From Candidatus Ribeiella danica (GTDB lineage: Bacteria; Chloroflexota; Chloroflexia; Chloroflexales; Roseiflexaceae), in the NCBI GenBank assembly GCA_016717335.1, contig JADKFS010000016.1, positions 124,001-188,000 on the forward strand: DNA of 64,000 nt, read 5' to 3'. Under the pieces are notes generated by a model. The model was not told the DNA's origin, made no database searches, and worked only from the letters and a program-made list of their open reading frames with translations. Of the stretch, positions 1 through 7,798 are shown piece by piece. The position numbers and the translations under genes were made by a program. The stretch's first letter is position 1; the number at the start of each line of letters is the position of its first letter.

Positions 1-504
1 GCTGATGTTGGCGAACCCCGCGCCGCTGTCGACGCCGATCGAGGCGTTGTTGGCGAAGATCAGCGCCAGGCCGCGCGAGGCCAGCAGCGTCGCCAGGGTC
101 GTGATGAACGGCGGGATGGCCAGGCGCGCGATCACCGCGCCGTTGAACAGCCCGATCGTGATGCCGGCCAGCACCGGCACGATCACCGCCGCCGCCGCGC
201 CGTAGGGGCTGAGCAGCGCCGCCAGCACGCTCGCCAGCGCGGCCACCCCGCCGACCGACAGGTCGATCCCGCCGGTCAGGATCACGAAGGTCATGCCCAG
301 CGCGATCAGGCCGAACATCGAGTTGTAGCGCAGCACCTCGGTGATGTTGTAGGCGCCCAGGAAGCCGTCGTAGCGCACCGCGCCGAAGATCACCAGCAGC
401 ACCAGCGCGATCAGCGCGCCCTGCCGCTGCAGCGCGCTCGCGACCCGCGCCCAGCGGGCGGACTGCCCGGCTCCCCGTAGATCAGTCGGTGTCGTCGTGG
501 TCAT
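1..504 (-). CDS. yjfF: Sugar ABC transporter permease, YjfF-like (partial, runs off left edge)
   Basis: Inner-membrane permease half of a sugar importer. The minus-strand frame is open from the ATG at 504 to base 1 (168 codons); the C-terminal half lies outside the window. Visible are an N-terminal hydrophobic segment and the family motif MTFVILTGGIDLSVG, followed by GLFNG and IPPFITTLATL, typical of the RbsC/AraH/YjfF permease family. It is the last gene of a minus-strand run with a second permease, an ATPase and a binding protein, the order found in E. coli ytfQ-ytfR-ytfT-yjfF. The symbol rests on that order plus the YtfQ likeness of the binding protein; a ribose-type permease is the alternative. 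Confidence 0.8.
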   Translation of the reverse strand, partial: MTTTTPTDLRGAGQSARWARVASALQRQGALIALVLLVIFGAVRYDGFLGAYNITEVLRYNSMFGLIALGMTFVILTGGIDLSVGGVAALASVLAALLSPYGAAAAVIVPVLAGITIGLFNGAVIARLAIPPFITTLATLLASRGLALIFANNASIGVDSGAGFANIS

Positions 505-522
505 GATCGCTCCGCTGCCAAC

Positions 523-610
523 GTGACACGGTGAGAGGGTGACAAGGTGACTGCACTGAGGATGCAGCACCGTGTCACCGTGTCACCGTGTCACCGTGTC
601 ATCTTGTCAA
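523..610. repeat. Octamer array with facing arm
   Basis: About four and a half tandem copies of CACCGTGT (567-610) face a diverged arm of GTGACA-type units (523-551) across a 15-base loop, so the whole can fold into a hairpin. It fills the spacer between the two permease genes, and its last bases include the stop codon of the upstream permease. The same octamer class recurs at 49662-49701 and 57921-58030. Confidence 0.75.
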
Positions 611-1608
611 GACTGCCGCTGCCGCTGGATGTAGACCGCCACCAGGATAATCGACGCGTTGATCACCTGCGCGACCGCGAACGGGACGCCCTTGGACAGC
701 AGGGTGAAGCCGATCAGCTGGATGATCAGCGCGCCGAGCAGCGTGCCGACGATCGTCGCGCGGCCGCCGGTGAGCGGCGTCCCGCCGACCGCCGTGGCGG
801 CGATCGCGCTCAGCTCCATGTTCAGGCCGACCAGGTTGGCGTCGGAAGACGAGTTGATCGCGATCACGATCAGGCCGGCCAGCCCGCACAGCAGGCCGCT
901 GATCACGTAGACCGATCGCTTGACGCGGTTGACCGGCACGCCGGCCAGGCGCGCGGCCGCCTCGTTGCCGCCGGTGGCCAGCACGTAGCGGCCGAAGGTG
1001 GTCGTGCGCATCACCCAGGCGACCAGCACGACGATCAGGACCATCAGGATCGCCTGGAACGGGATGCCGAGCGGTCGGCCGAGGCCGATGTACTGAAAGC
1101 CCGGATTCTTGAACGCCTGCAGGTTGCCGTTCGTCACCACCTGCGCGATGCCGCGGCCGGCGATGAACAGCACCAGCGTCGCAATGATCGGCTGGATGCG
1201 AAACGTGGTGACCAGCACGCCGTTGAACAGCCCGAACAGCCCGGCCACCAGGATCGGCACGATCACCGCCAGGATATTGCCGAGCGCCGGCGATACCGGC
1301 ACGATCTTGCCGAGAAAGATGATCGGCGCCAGCGCGCCGCTGATCGCCATCAGCGAGCCGACCGACAGGTCGATGCCGCCGGTCGCGATCACCAGCGTCA
1401 TGCCGGTCGCCACGATCACGATCGTCGCCACCTGGGTCAGGTTGACGTTGATCGTCTGCGCGGTCAGGAAGTTCGGCGTGAACAGCGCGTTGTAGAGCAG
1501 CAGCAGGAGCAGGGCCGCGAGCGCGCTGTAGGTCTGGGCAGAGTTGCGAAACCACTCGGGCAGGGCCAGGTGGCGGGATGGCTCGGCCGCACGATCAATC
1601 TTTGCCAT
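607..1608 (-). CDS. ytfT: Sugar ABC transporter permease, YtfT-like
   Basis: Integral membrane permease of 333 residues, full length for the family. It contains the hallmark GMTLVIATGGIDLSVG segment, FNGVLVTTFRIQP, and the late motif TAVGGTPLTGGR of RbsC-type permeases, with about eight to ten hydrophobic helices. I chose the ATG at 1608 rather than longer forms because AGGAGG lies just upstream. The gene overlaps the 3' end of the ATPase gene by 14 bases, which suggests translational coupling. It should form the channel with the adjacent YjfF-like permease; galactofuranose or another aldose is the likely cargo, by analogy with YtfT. Confidence 0.85.
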   Translation of the reverse strand: MAKIDRAAEPSRHLALPEWFRNSAQTYSALAALLLLLLYNALFTPNFLTAQTINVNLTQVATIVIVATGMTLVIATGGIDLSVGSLMAISGALAPIIFLGKIVPVSPALGNILAVIVPILVAGLFGLFNGVLVTTFRIQPIIATLVLFIAGRGIAQVVTNGNLQAFKNPGFQYIGLGRPLGIPFQAILMVLIVVLVAWVMRTTTFGRYVLATGGNEAAARLAGVPVNRVKRSVYVISGLLCGLAGLIVIAINSSSDANLVGLNMELSAIAATAVGGTPLTGGRATIVGTLLGALIIQLIGFTLLSKGVPFAVAQVINASIILVAVYIQRQRQS

Positions 1609-3151
1609 GATCGGCCTCCTGGCTGGGCTCTCTCTCGTCCGCGCCGTGCGCCATCGCGCGCATGATCGCATCCTGGCTGATGCTGGCGCGCGGCAGCTCG
1701 GCGACGGTGCGGCCGTCGCGCAGCACCACCACTCTGTCGCTGCCCTCGGTCAGCTCCTCGATCTCGGAGGAAATCATCAGCACCCCCAGCCCATTATCTG
1801 CCAGCTCTTCGATCAGCGCCTGGATCTCGCCCTTCGCGCCGACGTCGATCCCGCGGGTGGGCTCGTCCAGGATCAGCAGCCTGGGGTTCAGGCACAGCCA
1901 GCGCGCCAGCAGCACCTTCTGCTGGTTCCCGCCGGAAAGCTCGCGCACGCTCTGGTCGGGGCCGGATGTCTTGATCCCGAGCCGCTTGATGAAGCGGTCG
2001 ACCAGCTCCTGCTGCTTCTCGCGCGAGACGACCCCGGCGCGCGCCAGGGCCGGAAGCGCGGCCAGCGTCAGGTTCTCGCGCACCGACATAAAGGGGATGA
2101 TACCCTCGGCCTTGCGGTCCTCCGAGCAGAAGCCGATCCCGGCGCGGATCGCGTCGGCGGGTGAGCGGAAGCGCGCCGGCCGGCCATCGAAGCGCACCTC
2201 GCCGGCGTCGAACGGGTCGGCGCCGAAGATCGCGCGGGCGGTCTCGGTGCGGCCCGACCCGAGCAGCCCGGCCAGCCCGACGATCTCGCCAGCGCGGACG
2301 TCGACGCTCGCACCCTGCAGCGCGCGCCCGCGCTGGAGCGCGTCGGCCTCCAGCAGCTCCTGCTGGGCCACGTGCTCCCGGTCCGCGAAGCCGGTCTGCC
2401 CGCTGCGCTGGACCTCGCCAAGCTCCTTGCCGAGCATGCGCGCGACCAGCTCGAGCTTGCGAATCTCGGCGATCGGGCGCTCGTCGACCGTCTGCCCGTC
2501 GCGCATGATCGTCACGCGGTCGCAGATCACGTACAGCTCGTCGAGCCGGTGGCTGACGAACAGCACCGAGACGCCGCCGGCCTTGAGCTGGCGGATGACG
2601 TCGAACAGCGTGGCGACCTCGCGGTCGTCGAGCGAGGAGGTCGGCTCGTCCATCACCACCAGCTTGCTCTCGAACGAGACCGCGCGGGCGATCGCGACCA
2701 TCTGCTGGATGGCGATGTTGAGGTTCATCAGCGGCTGGGTCACGTCCACGCTGACGCCGAGGCGGCCGAGCAGCTCGCCGGCCTCGCGGTTCATGCGCCG
2801 CCAGTCGAGCAAGCCCCAGCGGCGCGGCTCGCGGCCCATAAAGATATTCTCGGCGACCGAGCGGAACGGCACCAGGTTCACTTCCTGGAAGATCGTGCTG
2901 ACGCCGTTCGCCTGGGCCTGCTGCGGCGAGTGAAAGTCGATCGGCTGGCCGTCGTAGACGATCGTGCCAGCGTCGCGGCGGTAGACCCCGGTCAGGATCT
3001 TGATCAGCGTGGATTTGCCGGCGCCATTCTGGCCGACCAGCGCATGCACCTCGCCGCGGCCAATCGTCAGCCGCGCGCGGTCGAGCGCGACCACGCCGGG
3101 GAACGCTTTGGAGATGTTCTCCATGCGGAGCACCGGTTCGGCCGATGTCAC
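1595..3151 (-). CDS. ytfR: Sugar ABC transporter ATP-binding protein (two NBDs), YtfR-like
   Basis: Cytoplasmic ATPase of about 518 residues with two nucleotide-binding domains in tandem, as in RbsA/MglA/YtfR. The first has Walker A GQNGAGKST near residue 45 and Walker B VVMDEPTSSLD; the second has a degenerate Walker A (LLGSGRTETA) but a canonical signature LSGGNQQK and Walker B LLILDEPTRGID. In the first domain the signature loop is degenerate (NIAIQQMVAIARA), a common asymmetry in this family. I prefer the GTG at 3151, preceded by AAGGGGG; a TTG at 3172 is also possible. It energises the two permeases encoded downstream. Confidence 0.88.
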   Translation of the reverse strand: MTSAEPVLRMENISKAFPGVVALDRARLTIGRGEVHALVGQNGAGKSTLIKILTGVYRRDAGTIVYDGQPIDFHSPQQAQANGVSTIFQEVNLVPFRSVAENIFMGREPRRWGLLDWRRMNREAGELLGRLGVSVDVTQPLMNLNIAIQQMVAIARAVSFESKLVVMDEPTSSLDDREVATLFDVIRQLKAGGVSVLFVSHRLDELYVICDRVTIMRDGQTVDERPIAEIRKLELVARMLGKELGEVQRSGQTGFADREHVAQQELLEADALQRGRALQGASVDVRAGEIVGLAGLLGSGRTETARAIFGADPFDAGEVRFDGRPARFRSPADAIRAGIGFCSEDRKAEGIIPFMSVRENLTLAALPALARAGVVSREKQQELVDRFIKRLGIKTSGPDQSVRELSGGNQQKVLLARWLCLNPRLLILDEPTRGIDVGAKGEIQALIEELADNGLGVLMISSEIEELTEGSDRVVVLRDGRTVAELPRASISQDAIMRAMAHGADEREPSQEADHGKD

Positions 3152-3188
3152 GGGAGCAACCCCCTTCGACAAGACTTCAACGGCTCAG

Positions 3189-3290
3189 GTATGGTTCAAT
3201 GCTCGGGATTTCGCCTTGACCCTGTACGGGCGCGATATATCGCGCCCCTGCGCCTTTGGGGCAATGAACGGTCAAGCTCGATTGAACCAT
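3189..3290. repeat. About 100-bp palindromic element, copy A
   Basis: Nested inverted repeats: outer arms TGGTTCAAT and ATTGAACCA, then CTTGACC and GGTCAAG, and a central perfect palindrome GGGCGCGATATATCGCGCCC. A second copy lies at 42535-42622 and a shorter relative at 49085-49103. It sits in the spacer between the binding-protein and ATPase genes and could attenuate transcription or mark a regulatory RNA; no coding potential is convincing. Confidence 0.75.
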
Positions 3291-3350
3291 GCCTCAACCA
3301 TGCCTCAGTCGGATAGGATACGGATCGAGCGGGAATTGTGCGGATGGCCT

Positions 3351-3379
3351 ATTATAGCGCCACCGCCCGTATGCGACAA
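3351..3379 (-). promoter_or_regulatory. Candidate sigma-70 promoter for ytfR operon
   Basis: On the minus strand TTGTCG and TATAAT are separated by 17 bases, about 200 bases upstream of the ATPase start. The -10 is perfect and the -35 matches four of six. It would allow the ATPase and permeases to be transcribed separately from the binding protein. Confidence 0.45.
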
Positions 3380-3464
3380 GCGCGCGGCCGGCTCGCGCGC
3401 GAAGCCGGCCACGCACCACACTCATACGATCAGGCGCCGGGGCAGCCAAGCCCCTAGCCCCCCG

Positions 3465-4487
3465 CTAGTACGAGTTGGCCAGCTCCTTGGCGGCGTTGGT
3501 GCTGTCGTAGAAGTTATCCGGGTTGGTGATGGTGGTCGGGATCTGCTCGCCCTTGACGTACTTCTCGAAGGTGTCGAAGGCCGACGGACCGAAGCGCGGG
3601 TTGCACTCGACCGAGGCGCCCAGCTTGCCGTCGATGATCGCCTGGAGCGCGTCCTTCTCGCCGTCGATCGAGACGACGATCACGTCCTTGCCGGGGGTCT
3701 TGCCGGCCGCCTCAAGCGCCGCAATCGCGCCGATCGCCATCTCGTCGTTGTGCGCGTAGACGGCGGTGACGTCCGGGTGCGCCTGGAGCAGGGTCTCCAT
3801 CACCTGGCGGCCCTTGTCGCGGGCGAAGTCGCCGGTCTGCGACGCCAGGATCTCCATGCCGGCCGCGGTCTTGACCTGGTCGTCGAAGCCCTTCTTGCGG
3901 TCGTTGGCCGGCGAGGAGCCGGTCGTGCCCTCGAGCTCGATGATCTTGGCCTTGCCGCCGGTGGCCTTGATCAGCCAGTCGGCCGCGCGCTTGCCCTCCT
4001 CGACGAAGTTCGAGCCGATGAAGGTCACGAAGTCCACGCCGGGCTTGGCGAGCGTCTGGTCGACGTTGCGGTCGAGCAGGATGACCGGGATGCCGGCGGC
4101 CTTGGCCTTGAGCACCGCCTGGGCCAGCGGCTTCTCCTCGCGCGGCGCCAGGAAGATCGCGTCGACCTTCTGGGCGATCATCGAGTCGACGTCGGAGACC
4201 TGCTTGGCCGCCGATCCGGCCGCGTCGGTGTAGACCAGCTCGTAGCCGCGCTTGGCCGCCTCGTCCTTCATGCTGGCGGTCTGCGCGAGGCGCCAGGGGT
4301 TGTTGCTCTCGGTCTGCGCGAAGCCGACCTTGTACTTGTCCTTCTTAGCGACCTTGGGCAGGCCGCCCGCGTCGCTGGCCGCCGGGGCGCCCCCGCCGGT
4401 GGGGGTCGCGGCGCCACCGCAGGCCGCGAGCAGCGCGGCGAGCATGGCGAACGAGCTGATGAGCACCAGAAGACGTCTGTGTTTCAC
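3465..4487 (-). CDS. ytfQ: Sugar-binding lipoprotein of ABC transporter, YtfQ-like
   Basis: Periplasm-side solute-binding protein of 340 residues. The N-terminus is basic (KHRR), then hydrophobic, ending in the lipobox LLAAC, so it is a lipoprotein. The start is GTG at 4487 with AAGGAG eight bases upstream; the nearby ATG is immediately followed by a stop. The mature part resembles E. coli YtfQ through VGFAQTESNNPWR, VDAIFLAPREEKPL, IPVILLDRNVD, SPANDRKKGF, SQTGDFARDKGRQVME and VYAHNDEMAIGAI, which supports galactofuranose or a related sugar as ligand. It is first in the importer gene order. Confidence 0.85.
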   Translation of the reverse strand: MKHRRLLVLISSFAMLAALLAACGGAATPTGGGAPAASDAGGLPKVAKKDKYKVGFAQTESNNPWRLAQTASMKDEAAKRGYELVYTDAAGSAAKQVSDVDSMIAQKVDAIFLAPREEKPLAQAVLKAKAAGIPVILLDRNVDQTLAKPGVDFVTFIGSNFVEEGKRAADWLIKATGGKAKIIELEGTTGSSPANDRKKGFDDQVKTAAGMEILASQTGDFARDKGRQVMETLLQAHPDVTAVYAHNDEMAIGAIAALEAAGKTPGKDVIVVSIDGEKDALQAIIDGKLGASVECNPRFGPSAFDTFEKYVKGEQIPTTITNPDNFYDSTNAAKELANSY

Positions 4488-4856
4488 GGCATCGCTCCTT
4501 GTGTGTAGAGGCCAACAGTCACACGGCGCTATCCCGCGCGCAAAGGAAGAGCGCCGCCCGAAAAGGACGTAGGAGAAGGACGCCTGGGGATGGTGGAGAA
4601 GGTCCGGTATGTGCGCATCGTAGCACGCGGCCACGCCGTGCGCCGGACGACGAGTAGGCGTGAAGTGGGCGCGAAGTGGGCGCGAGTCGGGCGAGAGGTT
4701 AATCCGCGGATGAGGCCAAGCTGCGCGAATCGCCCATCCGATGACCAAGGACCAAAGACCGAGGGCGAAATGAACAGTGCGCGCGTTTTTCGCCTTTGGT
4801 CGTTCGTCTTTAGTCATGCGCGGTTGGCTTTTCAGGCAGGATCTCAGATCGACCCG
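4488..4856. other. Intergenic region with a paired-array hairpin
   Basis: No gene. At 4741-4816 a run of GACCAAG-type heptamers (TGACCAAGGACCAAAGACC) faces its approximate complement (CGCCTTTGGTCGTTCGTC, then TTTAGTCA), giving a hairpin of the paired-array family seen elsewhere here. Near 4655-4695 GTGGGCGCGA is partly repeated. The promoter of the binding-protein gene should lie here, but no convincing -35/-10 pair stands out. Confidence 0.6.
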
Positions 4857-5489
4857 CTAGCGCCCGCCGTCGCGGCGCAGCATCAGCCCGCGCCCGCGCA
4901 GCGTCACCAGGTAGCGCTGGCCGTTGGGCACCTCGCCGAGGCGCGCGCGCAGGCGCTTGATCAGCGCGTCGATCGCCTCGTCTGAGACGCCGCCGTGGGC
5001 CTCCGGCCAGACCGCCGCGACGATGTCGTCGCGCGTGCAGATCTGGTTGGCGCGCGCGAGCAGCAGCTGGATCAGGCTGAACTGCGCCGGGGAGAGCGGC
5101 GGGACCAGGCGCTGGCCGTCCACCCAGACATCCTGCGCGACCAGGTCGAGCGCGATGTCGGCGGCGGGCGGCATGGGCCGGGTGCTGGTGGCGTCGCTGT
5201 CCACAAAGACCAGCCGGCCAACGCCGCCAAGCTCGATCCGATCGCCGTCGTGCAGGGCCTGCTGGCGCGCGAGCGGCTGGCCGTTGAGCGTAGTGCCGTT
5301 GTGGCTGCCGAGATCCTCCAGGGTGTAGGCGTCGCCGCTGCGCCGAATGCAGGCGTGCTGGCGCGAGATCAGCCGCCCCTCGACCACGACGTCGCACTCG
5401 GGCGCGCGGCCGAGCACGGTCCGCTCCGCCACGAGCGGCACCTCGCGCACCGAGCCGTCAGGTTGTTGAATGAGCAGCGACGCCGTCAT
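4857..5489 (-). CDS. FHA domain protein with C-terminal OmpR-type winged helix
   Basis: Likely a DNA-binding regulator that recognises phosphothreonine. From the ATG at 5489 it is 210 residues: an N-terminal FHA domain (GR at about 27, SRQHA at about 42, GSHNGTTLNG at about 61) and a C-terminal winged helix (LSPAQFSLIQLLL, then IDALIKRLRARLGE and RYLVTLRGRGLML). A TTG at 5501 would add four residues. The gene lies just downstream of a Ser/Thr kinase on the same strand, so it is a natural candidate substrate. Actinobacterial EmbR also joins FHA and winged-helix domains but in the opposite order. Target genes are unknown. Confidence 0.85.
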   Translation of the reverse strand: MTASLLIQQPDGSVREVPLVAERTVLGRAPECDVVVEGRLISRQHACIRRSGDAYTLEDLGSHNGTTLNGQPLARQQALHDGDRIELGGVGRLVFVDSDATSTRPMPPAADIALDLVAQDVWVDGQRLVPPLSPAQFSLIQLLLARANQICTRDDIVAAVWPEAHGGVSDEAIDALIKRLRARLGEVPNGQRYLVTLRGRGLMLRRDGGR

Positions 5490-5513
5490 AGAGTTACTCA
5501 AGACTCAGTGTTT

Positions 5514-5560
5514 GCCCTCTCCCCCTGCCCCCCTCACCCGTTACGGGAGAGGAGGGATTG
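5514..5560. repeat. Tripartite GC-rich element, left module only
   Basis: CCCTCTCCCCCTGCCCCCCT followed by a short stem ACGGGAGAGGAGGG. This is the left module of the tripartite element family, lacking the central and right modules. It fills the spacer between the kinase and FHA genes and might act as a weak hairpin between them. Confidence 0.6.
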
Positions 5561-5583
5561 TTGGCGGGTGCCAGGGTCAGGGG

Positions 5584-7521
5584 TTAGGAACCGAGCGCGT
5601 AGACCCGGTTGGCGCGCACATAGATGTAGTCGGCGCCGAGCGCGGGCGCTGCGATCACACTGCTGTCCAGCTGCACGGCCGCCAGCTCGCGGCCGCTGCG
5701 CGCGTCGAGCGTGTAGACAGTGCCGCCGCTTGTTCCGAACAGCAGCTTGCCGTCGGCCAGAAATGGCGCCGAGTCGATCGCGGTGTGTGTCTCGTACTGC
5801 CAGATGTGGCTGGCCGTATCGGGGTGCAGCGCCACCAGCATCCCGGAGCGGTCGGCCAGAAAGATCGCGTCGGCGCTGACCGCCGGCGTGGCGCTGATCG
5901 CGCCGCGGGCCTGGTACTCCAGCACCTTCTGGCCGCTGTCGGCGCGCAGCCCGTAGAGCACGCCGCGCTCGGTCCCGACCAGCACTAGGTCGCCGGCGAT
6001 CGCCGGCTGGGTCAGGATCTCGCTCGCGGCTGTGAATGACCACTTGAGCGTGCCGGTGTTCCAGTCGAGCGCGGAGAGCGTCCTGCCCTCAGCCACGAAG
6101 ACGCCGCCGTCGCCGACGGTCGGCGCGCCCAGGCCCTCGGACACGCGGCGCCCCCACAGCACCTCGCCGCTGCCGGCCTGCAGCACGTAGACGAAGCCAT
6201 CGCGCGTGGTGACGACCAGCCGGTCGTTGTTGCGTGTGGGCGCCTGCTGGATGCCCCTGCCGAGGCTACGCTGCCACAGCACCACCCCGCTCTCGGGAAT
6301 GATGCAGAAGACATCGCCATGATCGTTTCCGACAAAGATCTGGCCCGCGCCGGAGCTGGGAGCGCCGAACTGGCTGGAGATGCTTTCCTGGCGCCAGCGC
6401 ACGCCGCCATTGGACGCGTCCAGCCCCACGAGCGCGCCGTCGAGCGTGCCAATCGTGACCGTGTCGCCGAGCGGCAGCGGAGCCGAGTCGGCGGCGAGGC
6501 CGGGGGCGTAGGTCCAGGCGATGCGCTGGGCGAGCGGAATCCCGACCCGGCCGATCTGGCGCGGCTGCTCGCTCGGGGGGGAGAGCCAGCCAAGCTGCGT
6601 GAAGACGAGCGCGAGCAGCGCCGCGGCTAGCGCCAGCGCGCCGAGGGCGCCGAGCGCCCAGCGCCGCCAGTGCGAGCGGCGCGGCGGCGTGGCGAGTGCC
6701 GTGCGCAGCGCGGCAACAAAGGCGGCGGCCGAGGGATAGCGATCCTCGGGCCGCTTCGCCAGCCCGCGCAGCAGCACCGTGTTTATGGCCGACGGCAGCG
6801 ACGGCTGGCGCTCGGTCGGGGGCGGTGGCAGCTCGTAGATATGCGCGTGAATCACCGCGGTCGAGCTGCGCCCGTGGAACGGCGGCAGCCCGGTCAGCAG
6901 CTCGTACGCGACCGCCGCGAGCGCGTACTGGTCGCTGCGGCCATCGGCCCGGCGCCCGGCGGCCTGCTCGGGGGACATGTAGTGCGGCGTGCCGAGCACC
7001 GCGTTATCGGCGGTCGCGAGGGCGTCCTCGGCCATCTCCGCGAGGCCGAAGTCGATCAGCATCGCGTGGTCGGCGCCGTCGACGATGACATTGCTGGGCT
7101 TCACGTCGCGATGGACGATGCCCATGTTGTGGGCGTAATCGAGCGCCTCGGCGATCTGGGCCAGGATGGGCAGCGCGCGCTCGGCCGGCAGCGGGCCGGC
7201 CCCCAGCAGCTGGCGCAGCGACGCGCCGGGCACGTACTCCATCGCCAGGAACGGCGCGCCGCCGGATTCGCCGAACTCGTAGAGGATGGCGATGTTCGGG
7301 TGATGCAGGCGCGCCGCGCTGATTGCCTCGCGGCGCAGCCGGCTCACGACGGCCGGCTGGCAGGCGCGATCGGGGTCGAGCAGCTTCAGAGCCACCGGCC
7401 GATCCAGCATCGGGTCGAACGCGCGGTAGACCACACCCATGCCACCACGACCAAGCGCCGCGATGACCTCGTAGCGACCGATCTGCGAGCCGAGCTGCTC
7501 TTGCCGAGACACGTTGATCAC
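5584..7521 (-). CDS. Membrane Ser/Thr protein kinase with C-terminal PQQ-type beta-propeller
   Basis: Receptor-like Hanks-type kinase of 645 residues. The kinase domain (about 16-275) has GRGGMG, the VALK lysine near 46, HRDVKPSN near 138, DFG near 158 and the activation-segment end GTPHYMSPEQ. One membrane helix follows (about 289-310, after RRSHWRRW). The rest is extracytoplasmic and made of PQQ-like blades (GLDASNGGVRWR, LQAGSGEVLWGR, LDWNTGTLKWSF, LRADSGQKVLE, LDARSGRELAAV). The GTG at 7521 is preceded by GAGGG. All catalytic residues are present, so it should be active. The ligand sensed by the propeller is unknown; the FHA regulator next door is the probable output. Confidence 0.92.
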   Translation of the reverse strand: MINVSRQEQLGSQIGRYEVIAALGRGGMGVVYRAFDPMLDRPVALKLLDPDRACQPAVVSRLRREAISAARLHHPNIAILYEFGESGGAPFLAMEYVPGASLRQLLGAGPLPAERALPILAQIAEALDYAHNMGIVHRDVKPSNVIVDGADHAMLIDFGLAEMAEDALATADNAVLGTPHYMSPEQAAGRRADGRSDQYALAAVAYELLTGLPPFHGRSSTAVIHAHIYELPPPPTERQPSLPSAINTVLLRGLAKRPEDRYPSAAAFVAALRTALATPPRRSHWRRWALGALGALALAAALLALVFTQLGWLSPPSEQPRQIGRVGIPLAQRIAWTYAPGLAADSAPLPLGDTVTIGTLDGALVGLDASNGGVRWRQESISSQFGAPSSGAGQIFVGNDHGDVFCIIPESGVVLWQRSLGRGIQQAPTRNNDRLVVTTRDGFVYVLQAGSGEVLWGRRVSEGLGAPTVGDGGVFVAEGRTLSALDWNTGTLKWSFTAASEILTQPAIAGDLVLVGTERGVLYGLRADSGQKVLEYQARGAISATPAVSADAIFLADRSGMLVALHPDTASHIWQYETHTAIDSAPFLADGKLLFGTSGGTVYTLDARSGRELAAVQLDSSVIAAPALGADYIYVRANRVYALGS

Positions 7522-7602
7522 GCGTAACCCTCGTTGGTTCTGCGCAACTGCCGCTACAGAGGTAATACCTACGGTGCTTTGTTCGAGCTGAAAGGCACCC
7601 GT

Positions 7603-7611
7603 ATTATAGCA
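7603..7611 (-). promoter_or_regulatory. Extended -10 promoter for the kinase gene
   Basis: Minus-strand TGCTATAAT is a perfect -10 with the upstream TG, about 80 bases ahead of the kinase GTG. No good -35 is evident, as is usual for extended -10 promoters. Confidence 0.5.
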
Positions 7612-7626
7612 TGCCAGAGCGGCCTT

Positions 7627-7712
7627 GGTGGGTGGTGCGCTGCTCTATAGCGCACCACCCACCACAGGACACCCCCTCCCCTTCCAGGGGAGGGGGCAGG
7701 GGGTGGGGTCAT
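7627..7712. repeat. Tripartite GC-rich element, centre and right modules
   Basis: A perfect 15-bp inverted repeat (GGTGGGTGGTGCGCT at 7627-7641, its complement at 7649-7663), then the right module CCCCTTCCAGGGGAGGGGGC ending in GGGGTGGGGTCATG. It lies between divergent genes (kinase and iclR). Confidence 0.7.
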
Positions 7713-7737
7713 GTGCAGCATTTTTGGAAACAGGGGA

Positions 7738-7766
7738 TTGACAATCGCGCGATTTTGGGATATATT
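7738..7766 (+). promoter_or_regulatory. Sigma-70 promoter of the iclR gene
   Basis: TTGACA and TATATT are separated by exactly 17 bases and end 32 bases before the ATG of the IclR gene. This is one of the best consensus promoters in the window. Confidence 0.75.
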
Positions 7767-7767
7767 C

Positions 7768-7782
7768 TGAAACACCGTTTCA
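7768..7782. promoter_or_regulatory. Palindromic operator, probable IclR autoregulatory site
   Basis: TGAAAC-ACC-GTTTCA is a perfect 6+3+6 palindrome lying directly after the -10 box, over the expected transcription start. IclR-family proteins commonly bind such GAAAC/GTTTC-like palindromes; here binding would block the promoter. That this IclR protein binds it is an inference from position. Confidence 0.6.
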
Positions 7783-7798
7783 TTTTCTGACAACTACA

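Noticed and set aside
547..1665. Long plus-strand open frames opposite ytfT, rich in Arg, Asp, His and Gln
   Set aside because: They are antisense shadows produced by GC-rich third positions; the minus-strand frames have clear domain homology.
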